The notes below the pieces were generated by a model, which had not been told where the DNA came from, did no database searches, and saw nothing but the letters and a program-made list of their open reading frames with translations. A stretch of DNA of 64,000 nucleotides from Pseudomonadota bacterium (GTDB lineage: Bacteria > Pseudomonadota > Gammaproteobacteria > CALCKW01): the NCBI GenBank assembly GCA_039196715.1, contig JBCCUP010000007.1:30537-94536 (forward strand). The letters run 5' to 3'. This document shows positions 54,632 through 63,898 of this stretch, one piece after another. A program made the position numbers and the translations under genes. How positions within the stretch are numbered: position 1 is the stretch's first letter; every line of letters begins with the position of its first letter.

Positions 54632-56533
54632 TCAAGGGTCGGCCACCGATTGGTTCAGCGATTCCAACGCGTCCTGCTCGGTCAACCACTTCTGTTCCAA
54701 TTCGGCGATCTCGGCTTTCAGTGCGGTGTCCCGGGCACCGAGTTCGGCGACCTGACTGCTGTCACCGGTGCTGTACAGGGCCGGGTCGGCCAACGCCCGC
54801 TGGACCTCGGCCCGCTCCGATTGTACGGCTTCCAAACGCCGCTCGATGTCGGCGATGCGTTTGGTTAACGGTTGCAGTGCAGCGCGCCGGCGAGCCGCCT
54901 CGCGCCGCTCCTCGCGCCGGGAGCCGGCCGCCGGGTGTGCCGTCGCCGTGCGTGGGTTGGCCCGTTGGCCAAGCCACTGCGCGAAGGCGTCGAGGTCGTC
55001 GAGCCAGGGCGCGCACCGCCCCGCGTCCACCAGCAGGAAGTCGTCGCAGCAGCTGCGCAAGAGGTGGCGGTCATGGGAAATCAGCACGACCGCACCGGCG
55101 AAGTCCTGCAGCGCCAGCGCGAGTGACTCGCGGGCCATCAGGTCGAGGTGGTTGGTCGGTTCGTCGAGCAGCAGCAGGTTGGGCGCGCGGTAGATCACGC
55201 AGGCCAACGCCAGTCTCGCGCGCTCCCCGCCGGAAAACGGCGCGACCGGCCCGAGCGCGCTGTCCTGGCCGAAGCCGAAGCGGCCGAGGTAGTTGCGGAT
55301 GTCGGCCTCGCGTGCCGCGGGGTCGAGCCGGGCGATGTGCTGCACCGGCGTCTGGTCGTCGCGCAGTTGCTCGAGCTGGTGCTGGGCAAAGTAGCCGATG
55401 TCGCAGTGCATGTGCTGCTCGCGGGTGCCTGCACTGAGCTGCACGGTGTCGACGCCGGCGAGTGCCTTGATCAACGTGGACTTGCCCGCCCCGTTGGCCC
55501 CGATCAGGCCAAGGCGATCGCCAGACCCGATCCGCAGCGTGAGGTCCGACAGCGTCGTGGCGTCCGCGTACCCCACACTGGCGTCGTGCAGGCTGAGCAG
55601 GTGTTCGGGCAGCTTGACTGGCGTGTCGAACGCGAAGTTGAAACCGCTGCTGACCTGCGCGGCGGCGATGTCCGGCAGCTTGGCCAGCGCCTTGAGCCGG
55701 CTCTGCGCCTGGCGCGCCTTGGTGGCCTTGGCACGAAAGCGGTCGACGAAAGCCTGCATGTGGGCACGCTGCCGCGCCTGGCGCTCGCGCGCGTGCGCCA
55801 ACTGGGCGTCCTGCTCGGCGCGTTGGCGTTCGCACTCGCTGTAGTTGCCGGTGTAGAGGCGGAGGCTGCCTTGCTGCAGGTGGGCGACGCGGTCGACCGT
55901 GGCGTCGAGGAACTCGCGGTCGTGCGAAATCAACACGAGCGCACCCGCGTAGCGTTGCAGCCACCGTTCGAGAAAGACGATGGCGTCGAGGTCGAGGTGG
56001 TTCGTGGGTTCGTCCAGCAACAGCAGGTCGGAGGGGCACATCAGCGCGCGGGCGAGGTTCAGCCGCACGCGCCAGCCGCCGGAAAAATCCGCCACCGCGC
56101 GGTCGCTGTCCGCCGGTTCGAAGCCGAGCCCACTGAGCAACTGCGCGGCGCGGGCCTCGGCATCCCAGGCGTTGTGGGCGTCGAGTTGCGCGTGCCAGTG
56201 TGCCTGTGCCGCGTCGTCGCCTGCCGCCACGGCGTCGGCCAGGCGCGCCTGCACCTGACGCAGGTTCGCATCGCCGTCGAGGGTGAAGTCCAGCGCGCTG
56301 CGCTGCACGGCGGGGGTGTCCTGCGCCACGTGTGCGATCACCCAGTCGGGCGGTATGCTGAGCGACCCGGAATCCGCTTCGTGAGCGCCCAGCATGGTGG
56401 CCAACAACGTGCTCTTGCCCGACCCGTTCTCACCGGTGAGCCCCATGCGCTGGCCGGCATACAGCTCGAATGTCGCCGCGTGGATGAGTTCGCGCGGACC
56501 GCGTCGGATGCACAGGTTGTCAGCGCGGATCAT
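54632..56533 (-). CDS. ABC-F ATPase (YheS-like)
   Basis: A 633-aa soluble protein with two ABC domains and no membrane part, like E. coli YheS (637 aa). Domain 1: GENGSGKSTL (near 36), signature FSGGWRVRLNLARAL, LLLDEPTNHLDLDA. A charged linker (RQAQSRLKALAKLP) follows. Domain 2: GANGAGKSTL, FSGGERARLALA, LLLDEPTNHLDLMA. A C-terminal coiled coil (RIADIERRLEAVQSERAEV). ABC-F proteins act on ribosomes. The same frame stays open far upstream, but the family start is at 56533. Divergent from trmO. Confidence 0.92.
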   Translation of the reverse strand: MIRADNLCIRRGPRELIHAATFELYAGQRMGLTGENGSGKSTLLATMLGAHEADSGSLSIPPDWVIAHVAQDTPAVQRSALDFTLDGDANLRQVQARLADAVAAGDDAAQAHWHAQLDAHNAWDAEARAAQLLSGLGFEPADSDRAVADFSGGWRVRLNLARALMCPSDLLLLDEPTNHLDLDAIVFLERWLQRYAGALVLISHDREFLDATVDRVAHLQQGSLRLYTGNYSECERQRAEQDAQLAHARERQARQRAHMQAFVDRFRAKATKARQAQSRLKALAKLPDIAAAQVSSGFNFAFDTPVKLPEHLLSLHDASVGYADATTLSDLTLRIGSGDRLGLIGANGAGKSTLIKALAGVDTVQLSAGTREQHMHCDIGYFAQHQLEQLRDDQTPVQHIARLDPAAREADIRNYLGRFGFGQDSALGPVAPFSGGERARLALACVIYRAPNLLLLDEPTNHLDLMARESLALALQDFAGAVVLISHDRHLLRSCCDDFLLVDAGRCAPWLDDLDAFAQWLGQRANPRTATAHPAAGSRREERREAARRRAALQPLTKRIADIERRLEAVQSERAEVQRALADPALYSTGDSSQVAELGARDTALKAEIAELEQKWLTEQDALESLNQSVADP

Positions 56534-56638
56534 GGTGGAGCGGGGTGTCGTCCGGGCGGGGAATGCCGCAAGCATACGGACTGGTTTGCGCCCGGTCGAG
56601 GCGTGCACCGCGGCACCTGGGCCAACGGCGGTGGTGCC

Positions 56639-57337
56639 GTGTCGCTGACCGTCGTCGGGGTGGTGGAGTCGCCGTTCCCGAGCAAATTCGCGGTGCCGAG
56701 GCAGAGCGGGTTTTCCGAGCGCGTCACGTCGTTCATCCGCATTGAGCCCGACTGGCGCGACGCACTCCACGGCCTCGACGGCATCAGCCACCTCTGGGTG
56801 CTGTTCCAGTTTCACCAGATCGGGTCGGCGCGCGCGGCGACCCGGGCGCGGCCACCGCGGCTCGGCGGCAACCGCCGCCTCGGGGTGTTCGCGACCCGCG
56901 CCACCCACCGCCCGAACGGCATTGGCCTGTCGGTGGTTCGCATCGCGTCGCTCGAGCCCGCCGGCGTGCATGTCTGCGGGCTGGACGCGGTCGACGGTAC
57001 CCCGGTGTTGGACCTCAAACCCTACCTGCCGTGGGCGGATGCACCGGCCGGCGCGCACAACGCAGTGTCCCCCGCCCCCCCCGACACCCGCCGTGTCCGG
57101 TTTGTGGACGACGCCCTGGACCGGCTCCATCGCCTCGACCCGGTCGCCGCCGCAGGCCGCCGCGCGCTGCTCGAAGACGTGTTGCGCTTCGAGGCCCGCC
57201 CGGCTTACCAGCGTCAGGCCGAGCGCGTCTACGCCACCGAGATTGCCGGCCTGCGCGTGCGCTGGCGCTACCCCGAGGCGGGTGTGGTCGAGGTGGTCGC
57301 AATCGAGGACGCGGACCCGCGGACGGCATCCGTCTGA
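56639..57337 (+). CDS. trmO: tRNA (N6-threonylcarbamoyladenosine-37) methyltransferase TrmO
   Basis: A 232-aa TsaA/VirR-like SAM enzyme that methylates t6A37 of tRNA-Thr. VVGVVESPFPSKFAVPRQ at the N-terminus, HGLDGISHLWVLFQFH, THRPNGIGLSVVRI and DGTPVLDLKPYLPWAD are diagnostic; E. coli TrmO is 235 aa. The GTG at 56639 is chosen by alignment; the frame runs on upstream. It shares a 105-nt intergenic region with the ABC-F gene. Confidence 0.9.
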   Translation: MSLTVVGVVESPFPSKFAVPRQSGFSERVTSFIRIEPDWRDALHGLDGISHLWVLFQFHQIGSARAATRARPPRLGGNRRLGVFATRATHRPNGIGLSVVRIASLEPAGVHVCGLDAVDGTPVLDLKPYLPWADAPAGAHNAVSPAPPDTRRVRFVDDALDRLHRLDPVAAAGRRALLEDVLRFEARPAYQRQAERVYATEIAGLRVRWRYPEAGVVEVVAIEDADPRTASV

Positions 57338-57456
57338 CCGGCTGGCCCGTGCAGAGGTGGCCAGCTGGCAACCCGGCGCGCCCGCTGCGCTCTGATACCA
57401 TGAACTGTTTGGGTCGCTCACCGACGCCGCGCGGCCCAGTGTCTTCGGAGACTGTG

Positions 57457-58113
57457 ATGAACGCGAGAGCCAGCCGGGTCTGGGTGTTGGCCGTAATGGC
57501 ACTGAGCCTGGTCACCGGGTGTGCGACGACCTACTACAGTGTGTGGGAGACGCTGGGCTACCAGAAGCGCGATATCCTCAAGACCCGCGTTGAGCGGGCG
57601 CGCGACAGCCAACAGCAGGCCTTTGACCGCTTCGAGGCGGTTGCGCGTGCCTCGGCACCGCTGGCGAGTGCACTCGACGGCACGGTCGACACCGCCGGGC
57701 AAGTCCAGAGCCTGCGTGTCGCCTACCGCAACGCGGCGCGGACCGCCTCGACCGTGCGCGCCCACATCGACCAGGTGGACGATGTCAGCCAGGCGCTGTT
57801 CAGTGAATGGGAGGCAGAGCTGATCAACACCGCGAGTTCGACACAGCGCTCCAATGACCACCAGGAGCTGGCCGAAACGCGTCAGGCCTACAACAGCCTG
57901 ATCGGCGCGATGCGCGGTGCCGAGGCCGGCATCGCGCCTGTGCTCAGCACGGTCGAGGACAGCATGCGCGGGCTCGACGCCGTCGACGGCGAGTTGACGG
58001 CATCCCAGGTCTCGGGCTTTCTGTCCTTGCAGGGTGACCTTGAACGCCTGACCGGGGACCTGCAGCGCTCGATAGACGCCGCCACGCGCTTCGCCGAGCG
58101 CCTCGAGCGCTAG
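57457..58113 (+). CDS. DUF2959-type lipoprotein
   Basis: A 218-aa lipoprotein: LAVMALSLVTGC lipobox with Cys about residue 23, then YYSVWETLGYQKRDILKTRVERARDSQQ (long amphipathic helices), which is the pattern of the gammaproteobacterial DUF2959 family. No enzyme motif; a coiled-coil periplasmic protein of unknown role. GGAG 6 nt before the ATG. It precedes djlA by 12 nt and is likely cotranscribed. Confidence 0.8.
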   Translation: MNARASRVWVLAVMALSLVTGCATTYYSVWETLGYQKRDILKTRVERARDSQQQAFDRFEAVARASAPLASALDGTVDTAGQVQSLRVAYRNAARTASTVRAHIDQVDDVSQALFSEWEAELINTASSTQRSNDHQELAETRQAYNSLIGAMRGAEAGIAPVLSTVEDSMRGLDAVDGELTASQVSGFLSLQGDLERLTGDLQRSIDAATRFAERLER

Positions 58114-58125
58114 CGAGTCGGCGGC

Positions 58126-58974
58126 GTGTTTCTTTGGAACATCGTCGGCGCACTGGTCGGGTACCAGTTTTCGGGCAGCTGGATCGGGGCGGTGGTCGGT
58201 TGGTTTCTCACGTCCCTCATCGCCCGATCCGTTGTCGGCAAGCCGACCGGGACCGCGCGGGCAGGTGTCGGCGCGGGGCAGGGGTGGCGTCCCGGCGTGG
58301 GTCGTGCTCGGCCGGGTGAGAGCCGGCAGCGCGTGTTCCTCGAGACGGTGTTCCAGCTCATGGGTCGGCTCGCCAAGGCCGACGGGCGCATCTCCGAACG
58401 GGAAGTGGCCCACACCGAGGCGTTCATGGCACAGCTGGGCATGTCGGCCGAGCGGCGGCGGGAAGCGATCTCGCTGTTCAAGCAGGGGGCCGATCCGCAG
58501 TTTGATGTCGATGTGGCGCTCGAGCGCTTTCAGCGCGCGGTGGGCCGCTCGCCGCACTTGCGCCAGCTGTTGTTGGTGTACCTGATGGACGTCGCGTTGG
58601 CCGACGGCGAGTTCAAAGGCCCGGAGGAGCAGTTGCTGCGGCGCATCGGCGCCGACCTCGGATTCTCGGCCTTCGCGCTCGAGCAGCTCATTGCCATGAC
58701 CCGCGGACAGGATCACTTCGGTTCGCGAGCCGGCGGCGCTGGGGGCGGAGCGCGGGGCGTGTCCGGTTTGGATGCGGCCTACCAGGCGCTCGGTGTGAAG
58801 CCCGACGACAGCGACAGTGTGGTCAAACGGGCCTACCGGAAACTGATCAGCGAATTCCACCCCGATAAATTGATCGGTCAGGGGGTGCCCGAGGACATGG
58901 TGCAGGCCGCCACCGAACGCTCGCAGGAGATTCAGCGGGCCTACGATGTGATCAAGGATGCGCGCGGGCTCTGA
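58126..58974 (+). CDS. djlA: DjlA-type membrane co-chaperone
   Basis: A 282-aa protein with a GTG start. N-terminal glycine-rich membrane helix (NIVGALVGYQFSGSWIGAVVGWFL), TerB-like helical domain (RVFLETVFQLMGRLAKADGRIS to residue ~200), then a C-terminal J domain with HPD in SEFHPDKLIG near residue 244. This order is that of DjlA, which recruits DnaK at the inner membrane. Confidence 0.9.
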   Translation: MFLWNIVGALVGYQFSGSWIGAVVGWFLTSLIARSVVGKPTGTARAGVGAGQGWRPGVGRARPGESRQRVFLETVFQLMGRLAKADGRISEREVAHTEAFMAQLGMSAERRREAISLFKQGADPQFDVDVALERFQRAVGRSPHLRQLLLVYLMDVALADGEFKGPEEQLLRRIGADLGFSAFALEQLIAMTRGQDHFGSRAGGAGGGARGVSGLDAAYQALGVKPDDSDSVVKRAYRKLISEFHPDKLIGQGVPEDMVQAATERSQEIQRAYDVIKDARGL

Positions 58975-59025
58975 GGGCGAGCCCGATCGACGGCGCGGCC
59001 CGGCTCGATACGGCACGGGCCGCCC

Positions 59026-60210
59026 GTGATCACGACGCTGGCTTTTGCCAACTACCGCTCGCTGCGCCAGCTGGTGTTGCCTCTGGCGCCCTTGACGGTG
59101 GTGACGGGCGCGAACGGCACGGGCAAATCGAACGTCTACCGTGGCCTGCGTCTGCTCGCCAGTGCCGCGTCAGGCGGCCACCGGAACGGCTTGATTGCCG
59201 GTCTCGCCAACGAGGGCGGCTTGCAATCGGTGTTGTTCGCCGGCCCGGAGCAGGGCGGTGCGGCCTTGCACAAACGGGGGCTGCCGGTGCAGGGCACGGT
59301 GCGACGCGATCCGGTTCGGGTGAAGCTCGGTTTCGCGACAGCCGCCACGGAGCACACGCTGGGCTACGCGCTGGAGCTCGGTGTGCCGGTGCCGGGTGCG
59401 CTCGGGCCGACGGCGTTCGCGCTCGACCCGGAGATCAAATACGAATCGGTGTTTCACGGGCCGCTGTTGCGGCCTGCCGGCACCCTGGTTGAGCGCACCG
59501 GGCCGATGGCCCGCGCGCGTCAGGGCCGGCGCTGGCAGGTGGTGGCGCCGTCGCTGTCCGGCCACGACAGTGTCCTCGACAGCGCGACCGACGGCGGGTT
59601 GGCGGAGCTCGACGGCGTGCGACGTACCCTGCGGTCCTGGCGCTTCTACGACCACCTGCGCACCGACCGGGACGCACCGGCGCGCGCGGCGCACATCGGC
59701 ACCCGCACCCCGGTGCTGTCGGATTCCGGCTCGGACCTCGCAGCGGCGTTGCAAACGGTCATCGAGATCGGCGACGCCGAGGCCCTGCACGACGCGGTGG
59801 ACGACGCGTTCCCGGGTGCGAGCGTCAGCGTCACGGTCGATCGCGGCCTGTTCAACCTCGTCTTGCAGCGCAGGGGTCTGCTGCGTCCGCTCGCCGCGGC
59901 TGAGCTGTCCGACGGCACCTTGCGGTACCTCATGCTGCTCGCCGCGCTGCTCAGCCCGCGCCCGCCGTCCCTGCTGGTGCTGAACGAGCCCGAGACCAGT
60001 TTGCACCCCGATCTCATGGCGCCGCTCGCTCGTCTGATCAGCCAGTGCCCGGTTCAGGTGCTTGTTGTCACCCACGCGGCGGCGCTGGTGCGGGCGCTCG
60101 AGGCCCGCGCCGACGGCACCGTCTTGCAGTTGGTCACCGAACAGGGCGAGACCTGCGTGCACGGGCTACACGACCTCGACGCCCCGCCCTGGCGGTGGCC
60201 GGGAGGCTGA
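59026..60210 (+). CDS. AAA-family (RecF/OLD-like) ATPase
   Basis: A 394-aa SMC-like ATPase without a long coiled coil. Walker A GANGTGKSN near residue 28, signature-like AAELSDGTLRYLMLLAALL near 297, Walker B LLVLNEPETSLHPDLM and H-loop VTHAAAL. No TOPRIM or nuclease domain follows, and no partner gene is adjacent. Similar stand-alone genes are widespread and often unassigned. Starts at GTG. Confidence 0.82.
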   Translation: MITTLAFANYRSLRQLVLPLAPLTVVTGANGTGKSNVYRGLRLLASAASGGHRNGLIAGLANEGGLQSVLFAGPEQGGAALHKRGLPVQGTVRRDPVRVKLGFATAATEHTLGYALELGVPVPGALGPTAFALDPEIKYESVFHGPLLRPAGTLVERTGPMARARQGRRWQVVAPSLSGHDSVLDSATDGGLAELDGVRRTLRSWRFYDHLRTDRDAPARAAHIGTRTPVLSDSGSDLAAALQTVIEIGDAEALHDAVDDAFPGASVSVTVDRGLFNLVLQRRGLLRPLAAAELSDGTLRYLMLLAALLSPRPPSLLVLNEPETSLHPDLMAPLARLISQCPVQVLVVTHAAALVRALEARADGTVLQLVTEQGETCVHGLHDLDAPPWRWPGG

Positions 60211-60241
60211 TTCGGCCGCGGTGCGCCGCGCTTCGGTGTGC

Positions 60242-61063
60242 TCAGTCGAGGTGTTGCAGCAGTGTCGCGAGCATCGCGCTGTCGGGCTGCATCAGGCCGT
60301 CGATCACGTTGAAATGGTGGGCACCCGCCACGGCGTGGTGGTCTGCGTGTGCAAGTTGGCCAGCCCAGATCAACGGCAGCAGCTGTGCCTGGCGGCGGAA
60401 CTCCGGCAATTCGTCCGCACCGACCCAGGCGTGCAACCGGGTGTGGGCCCGCGGCTCCTGCAACGCCGGGCTCTCCGCGCGCGCGGTGGGCACCGACAAC
60501 TGCAGCGTGGGGTTCAGGGGGGTGTGGATCAGCGGACGCAGGTCGTGCAGGCCGCTGATCGACAGCGCCGCGGCGATGCGCGCGGCAGTCGCCTCGGGCA
60601 GCGCAACGTTGCGGCACAACAGCCGGGAAACCAGGTGGCCGCCAGCCGAGTGGCCGCTGAGCAGCACGGTGCCCTCGATCCGCTCGGCCGCCAGGGCCAA
60701 GGCGTTCGCCACATCGGCGGTGATCGACGCGATCGAGACGTTGGGGCACAGGCGGTAAGATGGCACAGCCACCGCCAGGCCGCGTTCGAGGGCGCCTTGA
60801 GCACAGTGCGACCAAACCGACTTGTCGGTCCGTATCCAGTAGCCGCCGTGCACGTGGAACAGCAGCCCGCGCGGCGCCGTGCCCGCCGGCCAGAACAGGT
60901 CCAGCCGTTGGCGCGGGTGGTCTCCGTAGGGGATGTCGAGCTCGGTGCGCCCGCGGTCCGGCCACGCCGCTCTGAACGCGGCGGCGTCGTGGGTCCAGCG
61001 GTCGAAGAACGCAGCACTGCCCGGCACGGCGGCGCTGTTGTCGTAGGCGGTGTCCCAGTCCAT
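60242..61063 (-). CDS. Alpha/beta hydrolase (kynurenine-formamidase-like)
   Basis: A 273-aa esterase/lipase-fold hydrolase. Oxyanion motif LLFHVHGGYW near residue 69, nucleophile elbow LLSGHSAGGHL (GxSxG) near residue 137, and C-terminal histidine in VAGAHHFNVID. The pattern resembles the arylformamidase/BNA7 group, but no tryptophan-degradation genes are near. The ATG at 61063 (MDWDTAYDN) fits the family better than one 81 nt upstream. Confidence 0.78.
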   Translation of the reverse strand: MDWDTAYDNSAAVPGSAAFFDRWTHDAAAFRAAWPDRGRTELDIPYGDHPRQRLDLFWPAGTAPRGLLFHVHGGYWIRTDKSVWSHCAQGALERGLAVAVPSYRLCPNVSIASITADVANALALAAERIEGTVLLSGHSAGGHLVSRLLCRNVALPEATAARIAAALSISGLHDLRPLIHTPLNPTLQLSVPTARAESPALQEPRAHTRLHAWVGADELPEFRRQAQLLPLIWAGQLAHADHHAVAGAHHFNVIDGLMQPDSAMLATLLQHLD

Positions 61064-61158
61064 GTTGTCGGTGTCTCGGAGTTCGGCAAAGTATCGCGCA
61101 TCGTGGCAAAGTGTGGGCTCAATCGTACGGCGATCCGCAGACACCCGACCCCGATTCG

Positions 61159-62253
61159 ATGAAACAGGAAACCATCAACAAGGTCGTGCTCGCCCTCGTG
61201 GCCGCACTCATCTCGGCGCTGTTCCTGACCATGATCGCCGACTTCCTCATGGTCATCTTCATGGCGGGCCTGTTTGCCGCGGTGTTTCACCCGTTCTACC
61301 TGCGCGCCCGCAGACGACTGGCCGGGCGGGAGGCCCTGGCCTCGCTCGCCACGGTGCTGGTGGCGTTGTGTTTCGTGTTCGTTCCGATTCTCCTGGTCGG
61401 CTCGGCGGCGGTCGGGCAGGCGGTGCTCCTGCAGGACAATTTCGCGGCGCTGATCCGCTGGGTTGCCGAGCCGGGCGCGGTGTCACGGGTGCTCGAGTAC
61501 CTGCCGTTCTACGAGGCCCTGTTGCCGTTTCGCGAGGTCGTGATCTCGCAGCTCACCGATGTGCTCGGGTCGGCGAGCAAGAAGGCCGTCGAGCTGCTGC
61601 AGTCGGTCACGATCGGCACCGTGAACATGGTGCTGCAGCTCGTCATTGCGGTGTACGCGATGTTCTTCCTGCTGATCGACGGCGACAAGCTGCTCAAGCG
61701 CATCCTGTATTACCTGCCGCTCGACGACCACGACGAGCAGTTGCTGCTCAACCGCTTCACCTCGGTCACCCGGGCGACGATCAAGGGCACCGTGGTCATC
61801 GGCGTTCTGCAAGGCGGACTCGCGGGCATCGCCTTCGCGCTGGTCGGCTTGCCGAGCGCGCTGTTCTGGTCGATTGCGATGATGCTGCTCTCGGTCGTAC
61901 CGGGCATCGGCACCGCGCTGGTGTGGGTGCCGGCGACCCTCTACCTGTTGGCCACGGGCGAGGTGATTTCCGGCATCGGCCTCGGCCTCTTCTGTGCGGT
62001 GGTCGTGGGCAGCCTGGACAACGTGCTGCGGCCGAAACTGGTGGGCAACGACACCGAGTTGCACGAGCTGATGATCTTTTTCAGCACCATGGGCGGGCTT
62101 GCCATGTTCGGCTTCCTCGGCTTCATCATCGGTCCGATCGTCGGCGCCCTGTTCGTGACCGTCTGGCACATCTACGGTGTCGAGTTCAAGGCCTGGTTGC
62201 CCGCCACGGGCTTTCGCACGCAGAGCGACATCGACGACGCCAAGGCCGACTGA
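61159..62253 (+). CDS. AI-2E family (PerM/YdiK-type) permease
   Basis: A 364-aa inner-membrane protein with about eight helices in the family pattern: two N-terminal spans, a soluble section, and a C-terminal bundle with ALFWSIAMMLLSVVPGIGTALVWVPATLYLL and GSLDNVLRPKLVG (the conserved D-N-x-x-R-P). Members export AI-2-like or other small molecules or act as Na+/H+ antiporters; substrate unknown here. Confidence 0.87.
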   Translation: MKQETINKVVLALVAALISALFLTMIADFLMVIFMAGLFAAVFHPFYLRARRRLAGREALASLATVLVALCFVFVPILLVGSAAVGQAVLLQDNFAALIRWVAEPGAVSRVLEYLPFYEALLPFREVVISQLTDVLGSASKKAVELLQSVTIGTVNMVLQLVIAVYAMFFLLIDGDKLLKRILYYLPLDDHDEQLLLNRFTSVTRATIKGTVVIGVLQGGLAGIAFALVGLPSALFWSIAMMLLSVVPGIGTALVWVPATLYLLATGEVISGIGLGLFCAVVVGSLDNVLRPKLVGNDTELHELMIFFSTMGGLAMFGFLGFIIGPIVGALFVTVWHIYGVEFKAWLPATGFRTQSDIDDAKAD

Positions 62254-62255
62254 AC

Positions 62256-63083
62256 TCAGTCCGGCACAGGCAGAAACAGCGCCGGGTCGATCCAGGTGCC
62301 GTTCAGCCCCACCGACCAGTGCAGGTGCGGGCCAGTCGAGCGTCCAGTCGACCCGACTTCGCCAAGTTTCGCGCCCTGTTCGACCTGGTCTCCGACGGCG
62401 ACATCGATCTTGCTCATGTGCGCATACAGGCTGATCAACCCCTGACCGTGGTCGAGGTAGACCATGTTGCCCGAGAAGAAAAAGTCGCCCAGTTCAATCA
62501 CGGTGCCGGCGGCGGGTGCGACGATCGGCGTGCCGCTGGGGGCGGCGATGTCCAAGCCGCTGTGCGGGTTTCTGGCTTTGCCATTGAAGAACCTCTTCAC
62601 GCCAAAGTCGCCGGTGCGCGGCCCCGCCAATGGCGTGATGAAATCGAAGCCGAGCAACTCGTCGGTCCAACGTGTCTTCGCTGCGACTTTCCTGCCACGC
62701 TCTGAGCGAATGCGCTTGAGGTCGTCTTCGTTGGGGTCGACTTTTCGCGTGTTTGTGATCGTGATGTGTTGCTCTTCGTAGGCTTTGTCAGCAACGCTGA
62801 ACGGCTCCACCTTACCGTTGACGCTGATGTCGTGGCGGCCGGTTCGGGCATCCAGTGGGATACCGACATAGGCATACCAGCCGTCTTCGTGCCGGATCGT
62901 GAAGACCCGTGCACCCTCGTAGCGCACCTCGGGGCGCGCCGCCTGCTCGCCGAGCGGTATCACCGCCACCCCGCCCGGGGTGTGCTGCGCCCGCGGGGCG
63001 GCCCAGGCGCTGACCGACAGCAGGCCGCTGAGGGCCAGTGCGACCAGGCCCGTGGACTGGCGAGAAAGGGACCGAATGCTCAT
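62256..63083 (-). CDS. M23 (LytM) family peptidase
   Basis: A 275-aa secreted protein: signal peptide ending SVSAWA, an N-terminal beta domain, and a LytM domain with zinc ligands in NPHSGLDIAAP (H-x-x-x-D) and HLHW near the C-terminus. It probably cuts peptidoglycan cross-links. It overlaps cysZ by 4 nt, and its stop is 2 nt from the convergent permease gene. Confidence 0.9.
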   Translation of the reverse strand: MSIRSLSRQSTGLVALALSGLLSVSAWAAPRAQHTPGGVAVIPLGEQAARPEVRYEGARVFTIRHEDGWYAYVGIPLDARTGRHDISVNGKVEPFSVADKAYEEQHITITNTRKVDPNEDDLKRIRSERGRKVAAKTRWTDELLGFDFITPLAGPRTGDFGVKRFFNGKARNPHSGLDIAAPSGTPIVAPAAGTVIELGDFFFSGNMVYLDHGQGLISLYAHMSKIDVAVGDQVEQGAKLGEVGSTGRSTGPHLHWSVGLNGTWIDPALFLPVPD

Positions 63084-63898
63084 GTCTGGGACTCCATGTG
63101 TTCAGGGGCGCCGGTGTCGAGGGGTGTGTCGAGCTGCTCCACCCACAGGGCCGTCGCCCCGGCCACCGCCGCTGGCATGGCGATCAGGTTCACCAGCGGA
63201 ATGGTCTGGGCAAGTGTAGCCACCCCGCCGAAACCCAGCGCGGTCGCGCGGTGGCGCCGAAGCCGTTGGCGAACCGCTTTGAAGCGGTGCCCGTGGTTGG
63301 CCATCGGGTAGTCGACGTACTCGAGGCTGACCAGCCAGGCGCTGAAGCCCAGCCAGGCGACCGAGGCGAGGAGGTTGAGGCCCGGGATGAACGTCAGTGC
63401 GAGCAACGGCAGCAACCAGCCAGCCAAGTAGAGCAGCTTGCCGAGTTCGCCGAGCACGGTGGCCGGTGCAGACGCGACAAAGGTCCACCAGTCCACCGGT
63501 GCATCGGCAGGGGCACTGCCGCGCAGGTGTGCTTCGACACGCTCGGCGAGCAGGCCGTTGAACGGGGCTGCAATGACGTTGGCAAGCAGCGCGAACACGT
63601 AGAATATGGCGATCAGCACGCCGATGCCGAAGAGCAGCCAGAGCAGGCCCTGAACCACCGGGACCAGCCACGCCAGCGCCTCGATGCCCGCCAGCCATTG
63701 CATCCACTGGCTGCCGGTCAGCCAGCCCAGGGCGCTGTCCACCTGGCGCGTCAGCCAACCCACCAACAACACGAACAACACCGTGTTGGCCGCCAACGGC
63801 AGCGCCACGAAGCGGCGCAGGCCGGGCTGGGCGATCAGGCCGATCCCACGTTTGTAATACCGTGCACCGCCGGCCGCGGCGGAAAGACCGCTCAACAC
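63080..63898 (-). CDS. cysZ: CysZ/EI24-domain sulfate transporter
   Basis: A 272-aa membrane protein with the EI24 fold. The N-terminal GARYYKRGIGLIAQPGLRRFVALPL, ANVIAAPFNGLLAERVEAHL and LEYVDYPMANHGHRF are characteristic of CysZ. Four to six membrane segments. It precedes the M23 peptidase gene in a two-gene unit. No other sulfate gene is in the window. Confidence 0.88.
   Translation of the reverse strand: MLSGLSAAAGGARYYKRGIGLIAQPGLRRFVALPLAANTVLFVLLVGWLTRQVDSALGWLTGSQWMQWLAGIEALAWLVPVVQGLLWLLFGIGVLIAIFYVFALLANVIAAPFNGLLAERVEAHLRGSAPADAPVDWWTFVASAPATVLGELGKLLYLAGWLLPLLALTFIPGLNLLASVAWLGFSAWLVSLEYVDYPMANHGHRFKAVRQRLRRHRATALGFGGVATLAQTIPLVNLIAMPAAVAGATALWVEQLDTPLDTGAPEHMESQT

Noticed and set aside
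54632..57502. A single 956-aa open frame on the minus strand
   Set aside because: Only the part from 56533 downstream is ABC-F protein. The upstream extension is antisense to trmO and has no family similarity.
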